Source: Desulfovibrio sp. (GTDB taxonomy: Bacteria > Desulfobacterota > Desulfovibrionia > Desulfovibrionales > Desulfovibrionaceae). From it: DNA of 5,713 bases. The notes beneath the pieces were generated by a model. It was given only the letters and a program-made list of their open reading frames with translations. It searched no databases and had not been told where the DNA came from. The DNA lies in NCBI RefSeq assembly GCF_019424165.1, contig NZ_JAHZAA010000022.1, positions 31,710 to 37,422 of the forward strand, in the 5' to 3' direction. This document shows positions 1-5,713 of the stretch, one piece after another (positions within the stretch are counted from its first letter, which is position 1; every line of letters starts with the position of its first letter). Both the position numbers and the translations under genes were made by a program.

Positions 1-1746
1 GGCAAACAGGGCAAAGGTTCCTGTTTCCGTGTCGGCAAGCGCCTCTGCGCTGGAAATGGCGGCAAGTACATCAGTGCCGGTTTCTTTACCAAAGGCTGCG
101 CATATCCGGTCAAAGGGCTGTTTAAAAGCAGGCAGGGCATCACGCAGGTTCAAGGCCATGCCCTGATGCTGCGAGCCGAAACCGGGGAAAAGAAAAGCCA
201 CAGGGATTGCTTTATCCGGATCGTCAAGACGTGCAGACTTGCGCAGCAGTCCCGGTGATTCCAGCATGGCGGGAAGCGCTGCGGCATCTTCACAAACAAG
301 GCTCAGGCGAAAGGCCTGCATATCACGCCCACGAAGAAGCGTATGTGCCACATCGGCCAGGGGTTCCGGATGTTCCCGTAGCCATGCGCCCAGTTCCAGC
401 GCCTTTTTTTCCAGAGCGGTTTTCGTTTTGGCGGACAGGGTAATGAGAGCCGCTCCGGAACATGTCGTTGTGGCAGGTTCCGGCCCTTCTTCCAGAATCA
501 GGTGCACATTGTTTCCGCCAATACCCAGAGAATTTACCGCCGCCTTGCGGGTTTTTCCTACTGGTACTTCCCAATCCGTAGTATGGGCGGCAATACTGAA
601 GGGTGTAGTTTCAAGCCTCAAACGGGGATTGGGCGCGTGAAAATCCAGAGAAGCCGGAATGGTTTTATGATGCAGGGCGAGCACGGTCTTGATCAGACTT
701 GCTACTCCGGCAGCCGCGTTCAGATGGCCGACGCCCGTTTTTACGGAACCCAGGCGACAATATTGCCTAGGTGCGGTATCCGGCAGTTGCCATGCCTGCA
801 CCAGTGCCGCCACTTCCATTGGATCGCCGATGGGCGTTCCGGTGCCGTGTCCTTCGACATACCCTATCTCCAAAGGGTCAACGCCGGACATTGCCAGCGC
901 GTCGGCAATGACCGTGGCCTGTCCCGTAACAGAGGGCGCGTAAAAACCGGTTTTGTCCGCCCCGTCGTTACCGATGGCATAGCCGGAAATAACGGCGTAC
1001 ACGACATCTCCCTCATGCAGGGCGTCATCAAGACGCTTCAGCACAACCGTGCCAACACCTTCGCCTTCGTTTACGCCACTGGCGTCATCACTGTAGGCCC
1101 GCACGTGACCATCAATGGAAAGCGGGCCTTCTGGCTCGTAGCTGTACCCCGCGCCCTCGCTGGTCTTGAGCCCGACGCCGCCAGCCAAAGCGACATCGCA
1201 CTGACCGGAAAGAAGCGCCTGGCAAGCCGTGGCTACTGTAGCCAATGAAGAGGAGCAGGCGCATTGCACCGTCAGGGCCGGGCCTTTCAGGTTCAGCTTG
1301 TAGGCAACGCGTGCGGCGAGATAATCTTTGTCATTGGCAGCGAGCATGTCCACGAGATCAAGAGGATTTGCCTGCAAAATCCGGTTTGCGAAACGCAGGG
1401 CATACCCGTTGAAATTGCAGCAACCGAAAACGCCCGTGATCTGCCGTGGACTGCGCGGCGCAATGCCCGCATGCTCAAGGGCCGAATAGGCGCATTCCAG
1501 AAACAGACGGTGCTGCGGGTCCAGCATCCTGGCCTCGCGTGCTGGAACATCAAAAAAACCGGCATCAAACTGGTCGGTATCATCAAGCGGAAAACCGTAG
1601 TGGACCAGCCCGTCATCAGACGGGAAAAGAACCTTGCCGCCGGATATACCGAGCTTCAGGTTGTGCCAGAATGCGCCCAGATCACCCGCGCCGGGAAAGC
1701 GCCCGGCCATACCTATTACAGCTATTTTCAATGCGTCATCATTCAT
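1..1746 (-). CDS. Type I polyketide synthase, KS-AT N-terminal part (HMWP1-like position), truncated by window edge
   Basis: The first 582 codons of a modular PKS; the frame is open without a stop from the ATG at 1746 to base 1. The protein starts MNDDALKIAVIGMAGRFPGA, so the ketosynthase begins almost at residue 1. KS residues seen: active-site Cys164 in QCACSSSLAT (codon 1257-1255), His300 in VEGHGTGTPIGDP, and Lys336/His341 in GSVKTGVGHL. The KS ends around SLGIGGNNVHLILEE (residues 406-420). A KS-AT linker follows, and the acyltransferase opens at about residue 515 with VAFLFPGFGSQHQGMA. The AT nucleophile motif, its specificity motifs and all later domains lie outside the window, so the extender unit and reductive chemistry cannot be called. 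By position it should accept the aryl-thiazolinyl chain from the PCP of the NRPS and elongate it, as HMWP1 does for HMWP2 in yersiniabactin. Two deviations from consensus (KTG for KTN; GFGSQ for GQGSQ) are noted in the findings. Confidence 0.94.
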   Translation of the reverse strand, partial: MNDDALKIAVIGMAGRFPGAGDLGAFWHNLKLGISGGKVLFPSDDGLVHYGFPLDDTDQFDAGFFDVPAREARMLDPQHRLFLECAYSALEHAGIAPRSPRQITGVFGCCNFNGYALRFANRILQANPLDLVDMLAANDKDYLAARVAYKLNLKGPALTVQCACSSSLATVATACQALLSGQCDVALAGGVGLKTSEGAGYSYEPEGPLSIDGHVRAYSDDASGVNEGEGVGTVVLKRLDDALHEGDVVYAVISGYAIGNDGADKTGFYAPSVTGQATVIADALAMSGVDPLEIGYVEGHGTGTPIGDPMEVAALVQAWQLPDTAPRQYCRLGSVKTGVGHLNAAAGVASLIKTVLALHHKTIPASLDFHAPNPRLRLETTPFSIAAHTTDWEVPVGKTRKAAVNSLGIGGNNVHLILEEGPEPATTTCSGAALITLSAKTKTALEKKALELGAWLREHPEPLADVAHTLLRGRDMQAFRLSLVCEDAAALPAMLESPGLLRKSARLDDPDKAIPVAFLFPGFGSQHQGMALNLRDALPAFKQPFDRICAAFGKETGTDVLAAISSAEALADTETGTFALFA

Positions 1747-4700
1747 GATCTTCCCCTCTGGCGCGCTCGGGCGGCCAGTACCCCAAGTTTTTGGGCACGA
1801 GCCTGACCGCGGCCAGCATTCATAGGCTGTAATGCTTCAGATTCGATGAAATGCTTCGCCTGACTGGCGATGGTGGTGTACTGGAAGATGGAAATCACCG
1901 GAACAGGCTGTTCCAGCAGAGCCGCCAGCCTGGAAGCCAGCTGCATGGCAAGAAAGGATGTCCCCCCTGCATCAAAAAAGGAAACCGACAATCCCGGACG
2001 CGCACCGTTCAACACCGAGGCCCACACATCGGCAATTTTCTGCTGCCCCTCTGTTTCCGGTAATACGGTCTTCCCAGGTCGCGCTGCATGCAGGGCGTGC
2101 CTTGCCCTGACGGCCAGAGCTTTTCGGTCAACCTTGCCATTGGCCGAAAGAGGCAGGGTTGATTCAAGGCACAAGACGGAAGGCAGCCATGAATGCGGCA
2201 GCTTTTTTTTCAGCGCCTCACGCAGGCGCTCTTCGTCAATAGCCTGGGTGTCGTCCGGCACAGCAAACGCGGCTATCTGCTTTATTCCACCATTTTCCGT
2301 AATGACGGCAACTGCCTGCCTAACGCCCAGCAATGCGGTGATGGCTGCTTCAATTTCGCCAAGCTCGATACGCATACCGTTGATCTTGACCTGAGAGTCC
2401 TCACGGCCCAGAAACTCGATATCGCCATCAGGCAACAGCCGCCCCCAATCGCCCGTGCGGTACAATCGCTCTCCAGTCACAGGATGGAGCACAAAGGCTT
2501 TATCCGTCAGTTCAGGCCGGTGCAGATAACCTTCAGCCAGGCCCACACCCGCAATATGGATTTCGCCCGGCGTCCATTGCGGGCAAAGACGCATGGCGGC
2601 ATCCAGCACATAGAGGATCTGCCCGGAAAGCGGTTTGCCGTAGGGGATGGTTTTCTGATCGGGCGCAACGGTTTCCACTACTTTCTCAACCGACCATATG
2701 GCAGCCTCCGTCGCGCCGCCCATACTGACCAATCGGGGCCTTTGCGTCAGAGCAAGAATGGATTTGGCCAGATCAACCGGCAGCCAGTCTCCGCTGAGCA
2801 TAAACAGGCGCAGTGACTCTATTGATCCACCCGAGACATGCGCTGCTTCGATCAGCAACTGCGCCAGCGCCGGAACGGAGTTCCAAACGGTTACCCTCTC
2901 GGCCTCGACCTGCCGCACCCACTCATGAGGGTCAGGAACTGCCGCATGCGTGGGAATGACGAGCGCTGCCCCCACTGCCAGTGCTCCAAATATGTCGTAA
3001 ACCGAAAGGTCAAAATTAAGCTGCGATACGGCAAAAAGGCGATCCTTCGCAGTGACGGTATTTCTGAAATTGACATCCAATATCGTATTCAAGGCGGCCT
3101 GATGAGATACGGCAACGCCTTTGGGCTTGCCCGTTGAACCGGAGGTAAAGATGACATAAGCCACATCATCCGGATCGGCTGGCAGGAGGAGTATTTCAGA
3201 AGCGACCTCTGCCGCTGGTGCGTCCTCGTCGACGACAAACTTTGCTAAGGTATCCGGTGCAGTACGCGCACGTTCATCATCGCATACAACTGCGGCAACA
3301 TTGCCTTCTGCAAATATCAGCGCGATGCGGTCAGCGGGATCGTTAACGCTTACAGGCAGATAGGCCGCCCCGGCGCGCAGAACGCCCAGAACTGCCACTA
3401 TCTGACGCCAGCCTCTTGGCAGCGCCACGCCCACCAGGCTGCCACGCTGAACCAGACCGGATGCGGCAAGCCGCTGCGCCAGAGCGCGGCTGAGACGTTC
3501 CAGCTCGCCGTAGCTGACGGTTTTTTCCGGCGTTATCAGTGCCGGAGCGGCGGGATGCATAATGGCATTTTCAAGAAAAGGAGCCACAAGGTTTCGATCT
3601 GCCCCGGGAAGAACATCAAGAACTGCGGGTTCCATCCTGCCTACGCACAGCGACTGGGCCGCAGCAGACCAGGCTGAACCGCCCGTCACTTCGCGGCACA
3701 GTTCCATAAACAGGCCGAACATTTCATCAATAAGGCCATCGGGGAAAAGGCCGTCCACGTAATCCCATATGACGGAAATGCCGCCCTGGTAATCCACAAC
3801 CTGCACATCTATCCAGGTCTGCGGCGCCTGATTGCGGGCGAAGACCAGCTTGCCAAACAGCGCAGCGGCGTCCAGATAACTGCCCGCGCCATCGCCTGTT
3901 GCGCAGGTCAAAACAACAGGCAAAGGATTTTCATTGGATATTCCCTGAGCACGGGCAATCTCCGCACTTACTTCCGCTCCGCTGACTTCAGCATGGGAAA
4001 GCGCCTGAAATATTTCGGCATGAACAGCCTGGCAAAGCGATGCGAAACTCTGCCCGTCACCCGTACGCACCGCCACCGGCAACATGGAGGTAAAATCTCC
4101 CAGTATACCGTCATACGCTGCCCGCTCACCCGAACGGTCAAAAAGCGTCAGGTTGAGCGTCATATGAGGAAAACGGCTGAAACGTGAAAGCCCCAGGGCC
4201 AGAATGGCTGTAAACAGCCCGGCGGCGGTTACGCCTGCCCTGGCGGCTTGCCCTCTGAGCAGGGCTGCTGCTTCCGGCTCAATACGTGATTCCAGCCGCA
4301 AAATTGCAGGGGGTGTAAGCTCCCTTGGCTGCCGCGCCAACGGCAATTGTGGAGCACGGGGCAGGTCATCAACGCGCGCGCGCCACCAGCTCCGGTGCTC
4401 TTCTGCGGCCCTGCTCGTCCTTTTGTTCTCAGTTTCAACGAGATACTGCGAAAAATGACGGCCATGCGGCTGTATGCCCGCTCTTGTCCCCACATAAAGC
4501 CCGTGCCATTGGCGTAGCCACAGTGCGAGAGAAGCTATATCAAGCAGTAGAATGTCAAAACTGATATGCAGAAATTTGTGCGGTGAATCATCGCTTCCTG
4601 TCATGCAGACTTTGAACAGAGGCCATGTATGGGCAGGCAAAATTTCCGCCTGCATGGCGGTACGGCATTTTGCTCTTTCTTCCGGCCCATGGCTGTATTC

Positions 4701-5243
4701 AATGGTGTAGCGTGGTACCTTCCCAAGCACGGTCTGATGCCCGTCAGTGGTCAGAACCATTCGCAGTACTGGATGAACAGCAATGGTTTTGTTCAAGGCT
4801 TCTTCCAGACGCGGCAGGTCAAAGCCGCCACCAGCGGCCTCTATTTCCAGATAGCCGTGCGCGGCGATCCCGCCCAACGGAAAAATGGCCTGGCGCCCGA
4901 GCCAGTACGCCCGCTGCATATCCGTGAGGGCAAAGGGCTGCCCGTCCGCAACCGGTTGCAGGGTTTCTTCATTCGCACTGCCCTGCCCGCCAGCCATAAG
5001 CCGGAGCCAGCTCGCCACGGTGGCGTCTTTCAACATATCCGCCAGCTTTACGCTTACCCCCTGCTTTTTGAGCATGACGGGAAGGCGCATCATCATAAGG
5101 GAACTCAGCCCCAGCTCGATAAGCGAATCATTCTCGTTGATTGCGTCCGGAGAGCACTTGAGTGCGGTTGCCACCCAGGCAAGCAGACCTTCGCGCGAGG
5201 TAATTGGCGCTTCAGCTGGCATTTTCCACTCCTTCAGGGACAT
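1743..5243 (-). CDS. Single-module NRPS, ArCP-Cy-A(Cys)-PCP, HMWP2/PchE-like (thiazoline-forming)
   Basis: 1166-residue nonribosomal peptide synthetase. Domains by approximate residue: carrier 15-85, with Ser48 in ELGLSSL as the likely phosphopantetheine site; heterocyclization 103-535; adenylation 555-1045; PCP 1062-1135, with Ser1096 in DAGGTSFL. The Cy identity is clear: FALTDMQRAYWLGR, then D230-ILLL-D235 (the DxxxxD that replaces HHxxxDG of condensation domains), LPRAPQLPL, GDFTSML, PVVLT (Thr446) and the QTWIDVQV Asp479. The A domain has YVIFTSGSTGKPKG, FDLSVYDIFG, YRTGDWGRL, QVKINGMRIELGEIE and Lys1037 in LSANGKVDR. My manual reading of the ten-residue code is DLYNMSMIWK, close to the cysteine code DLYNLSLIWK. 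Expected role: join the carrier-bound aryl acid to Cys and cyclize to an aryl-thiazoline. HMWP2 (about 2000 residues) has an embedded epimerase-like insert and a second Cy-PCP; neither is present here. The basic C-terminal tail (about 1139-1166) precedes the PKS gene. An alternative start is the ATG at 5222 (1159 residues). Confidence 0.95.
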   Translation of the reverse strand: MSLKEWKMPAEAPITSREGLLAWVATALKCSPDAINENDSLIELGLSSLMMMRLPVMLKKQGVSVKLADMLKDATVASWLRLMAGGQGSANEETLQPVADGQPFALTDMQRAYWLGRQAIFPLGGIAAHGYLEIEAAGGGFDLPRLEEALNKTIAVHPVLRMVLTTDGHQTVLGKVPRYTIEYSHGPEERAKCRTAMQAEILPAHTWPLFKVCMTGSDDSPHKFLHISFDILLLDIASLALWLRQWHGLYVGTRAGIQPHGRHFSQYLVETENKRTSRAAEEHRSWWRARVDDLPRAPQLPLARQPRELTPPAILRLESRIEPEAAALLRGQAARAGVTAAGLFTAILALGLSRFSRFPHMTLNLTLFDRSGERAAYDGILGDFTSMLPVAVRTGDGQSFASLCQAVHAEIFQALSHAEVSGAEVSAEIARAQGISNENPLPVVLTCATGDGAGSYLDAAALFGKLVFARNQAPQTWIDVQVVDYQGGISVIWDYVDGLFPDGLIDEMFGLFMELCREVTGGSAWSAAAQSLCVGRMEPAVLDVLPGADRNLVAPFLENAIMHPAAPALITPEKTVSYGELERLSRALAQRLAASGLVQRGSLVGVALPRGWRQIVAVLGVLRAGAAYLPVSVNDPADRIALIFAEGNVAAVVCDDERARTAPDTLAKFVVDEDAPAAEVASEILLLPADPDDVAYVIFTSGSTGKPKGVAVSHQAALNTILDVNFRNTVTAKDRLFAVSQLNFDLSVYDIFGALAVGAALVIPTHAAVPDPHEWVRQVEAERVTVWNSVPALAQLLIEAAHVSGGSIESLRLFMLSGDWLPVDLAKSILALTQRPRLVSMGGATEAAIWSVEKVVETVAPDQKTIPYGKPLSGQILYVLDAAMRLCPQWTPGEIHIAGVGLAEGYLHRPELTDKAFVLHPVTGERLYRTGDWGRLLPDGDIEFLGREDSQVKINGMRIELGEIEAAITALLGVRQAVAVITENGGIKQIAAFAVPDDTQAIDEERLREALKKKLPHSWLPSVLCLESTLPLSANGKVDRKALAVRARHALHAARPGKTVLPETEGQQKIADVWASVLNGARPGLSVSFFDAGGTSFLAMQLASRLAALLEQPVPVISIFQYTTIASQAKHFIESEALQPMNAGRGQARAQKLGVLAARARQRGRS
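1753..1759 (-). promoter_or_regulatory. Shine-Dalgarno (AGAGGGG) and ATGA coupling for the PKS start
   Basis: The minus strand reads AGAGGGGAAGATC-ATGA. The purine-rich AGAGGGG lies 6 nt upstream of the PKS ATG (1746-1744) and encodes the final Arg-Gly residues of the NRPS. The NRPS stop TGA (1745-1743) overlaps the PKS ATG as ATGA, a classic stop/start overlap suggesting that the PKS is translated by reinitiation or coupling after the NRPS. Confidence 0.7.
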
Positions 5244-5713
5244 TGACGCTCCTGTAGTACTGCTGAAGAAGCTGTTCTCTCAGTTTGCGACGGTTGTTTT
5301 TGCCCACTGCCGTACTTGGAAAAGACGTAACAAAAATAAACTGATCAGGAATCTTGAACGTACTCAGGCCTTCGCTCTGAAGAAATCGCCGGAGGGTGCG
5401 GTCATTGACCTCGTCTTCATCCCTGTGCTCGTGCACAAAGATGAAGGCGCAGATTTTTTCACCAAGCAGCTTGTCAGGAATGCCCAGAAGTACTGCATCC
5501 CGAACCTCTTTGTGGGCGACAAGAACATTTTCCACTTCTTCGGGAATGATCTTTTCACCTCCCCGCTGAATCTGATCTTTTTCACGCCCTTCAAGCACCA
5601 GGCAACCATCGGGCCTGCGCCGCGCAAGGTCCCCGGTGCAAAAAAATCCGTCCACGGTGAAGGATTCCGCATTGGCATCAGGCCGTTTAAAGTAAGCGTG
5701 TATGGTGTACGGG
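5212..5713 (-). CDS. Aryl acid-AMP ligase (salicylate or 2,3-dihydroxybenzoate adenylating enzyme), C-terminal part
   Basis: This is the C-terminal ~166 residues of a stand-alone adenylation enzyme of the EntE/DhbE/YbtE family, which is usually about 540 residues; the 5' two thirds lie beyond 5713. The frame is open to the window edge and reads PYTIHAYFKRPDAN, the family's 'GPYTIRGY' region, so the GTG at 5655 is an internal Val and not a start. Visible motifs are the A7-like DGFFCTGD, the hinge/A8 stretch EGREKDQIQRGGEKIIPEE (the QRGGEK form is typical of aryl acid ligases), and the A10 catalytic Lys in STAVGKNNRRK (codon 5301-5299). The family activates an aryl acid with ATP and transfers it to the phosphopantetheine arm of an aryl carrier. 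The next gene begins with a carrier domain, which is the likely acceptor. Residues that separate salicylate from dihydroxybenzoate use are in the missing N-terminal part. The stop TGA lies inside the next gene. Confidence 0.93.
   Translation of the reverse strand, partial: PYTIHAYFKRPDANAESFTVDGFFCTGDLARRRPDGCLVLEGREKDQIQRGGEKIIPEEVENVLVAHKEVRDAVLLGIPDKLLGEKICAFIFVHEHRDEDEVNDRTLRRFLQSEGLSTFKIPDQFIFVTSFPSTAVGKNNRRKLREQLLQQYYRSVNVPEGVENAS
5229..5234 (-). promoter_or_regulatory. Shine-Dalgarno (AAGGAG) for an alternative NRPS start at 5222
   Basis: The minus strand reads AAGGAGTGGAAA-ATG, so AAGGAG sits 6 nt before a second in-frame ATG at 5222, which would give a protein starting MPAEAPITSREGLL. 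It lies within the codons for LKEW of the longer form. By match length it is at least as good as the upstream site, so the true start is undecided between 5243 and 5222. Either choice keeps the whole carrier domain. Confidence 0.55.
5249..5253 (-). promoter_or_regulatory. Shine-Dalgarno (AGGAG) for the upstream NRPS start at 5243
   Basis: On the minus strand the sequence reads CAGGAGCGTCA-ATG, placing AGGAG 5 nt before the ATG at 5243. It lies within the last codons of the ligase gene, so ribosomes finishing that gene pass over it, which fits translational coupling. It supports the longer, 1166-residue NRPS. Confidence 0.6.

Noticed and set aside
1021..1090. Direct repeat of GGCGTCATCA 60 bp apart
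   Set aside because: It is a chance reuse of codons for Asp-Asp-Ala in the KS, with no extended similarity.
502..1248. Plus-strand open frame of 248 codons
   Set aside because: It lies wholly antisense to the PKS ketosynthase, whose catalytic motifs are all in frame on the minus strand. The plus-strand translation has no recognisable domain.
1..1746. Possible frameshift or pseudogene in the PKS, because no complete minus-strand ORF covers this region
   Set aside because: Manual translation gives 582 uninterrupted codons from the ATG to base 1; the ORF simply has no stop inside the window.
1264..1806. Plus-strand open frame of 180 codons across the NRPS-PKS junction
   Set aside because: It is a shadow of the KS N terminus and the NRPS tail, with no family motifs.
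4373..4382. Alternating CG run (five CG units) that could be a structural element
   Set aside because: It encodes ordinary Arg/Ala residues within the Cy domain (around RARVDD) and shows no flanking symmetry.
4629..5246. Plus-strand open frame of 205 codons
   Set aside because: It is antisense to the NRPS carrier and Cy start, where the minus strand carries clear domain motifs. It is a shadow typical of moderately GC-rich coding DNA.
5653..5655. GTG as a start codon for a short 147-residue protein
   Set aside because: The same frame stays open upstream to the window edge and continues the ligase family sequence, so the GTG is an internal Val.
5364..5678. Minus-strand open frame of 104 codons overlapping the ligase in another frame
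   Set aside because: The ligase frame encodes the conserved A7, A8 and A10 motifs; this one is an out-of-frame shadow.

Overview
The window is coding from end to end, and all three genes lie on the minus strand, so transcription runs from position 5713 towards 1. It is the interior of a siderophore-type hybrid NRPS-PKS operon. In transcriptional order it holds: (1) the C-terminal third of an aryl acid-AMP ligase of the EntE/DhbE/YbtE family (5713-5212, 5' end outside the window); (2) a complete one-module NRPS with domains aryl carrier, heterocyclization (Cy), cysteine-type adenylation and PCP (5243-1743); (3) the first 582 codons of a type I PKS, with a full ketosynthase, the KS-AT linker and the start of an acyltransferase (1746-1, truncated by the window edge). 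No RNA gene, mobile element, CRISPR array, terminator or intergenic gap over 300 bases was found.

How the genes probably work together (inference from domain content and colinearity): the ligase activates salicylate or 2,3-dihydroxybenzoate and loads it on the N-terminal carrier of the NRPS. The A domain loads cysteine on the PCP. The Cy domain condenses and cyclizes the two into a hydroxyaryl-thiazoline. The PKS ketosynthase then accepts this chain and extends it with a malonyl-type unit. This follows the start of the yersiniabactin HMWP2-to-HMWP1 line, but the NRPS is much shorter than HMWP2: it has one Cy and one PCP instead of two of each, and no epimerase/methyltransferase-like insert in the A domain. 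The ligase gene also comes first instead of later. A compact yersiniabactin- or pyochelin-related metallophore is the most economical reading; the actual product cannot be fixed from this window.

The genes are packed tightly. The ligase and NRPS overlap by 32 bp (or 11 bp from an alternative start), and the NRPS and PKS share an ATGA stop/start overlap. Each start has a recognisable Shine-Dalgarno sequence, which suggests translational coupling in one polycistronic message. The moderately GC-rich composition and the Shine-Dalgarno-led, overlapping layout fit a bacterium, plausibly a proteobacterium, but the sequence does not settle the taxon.
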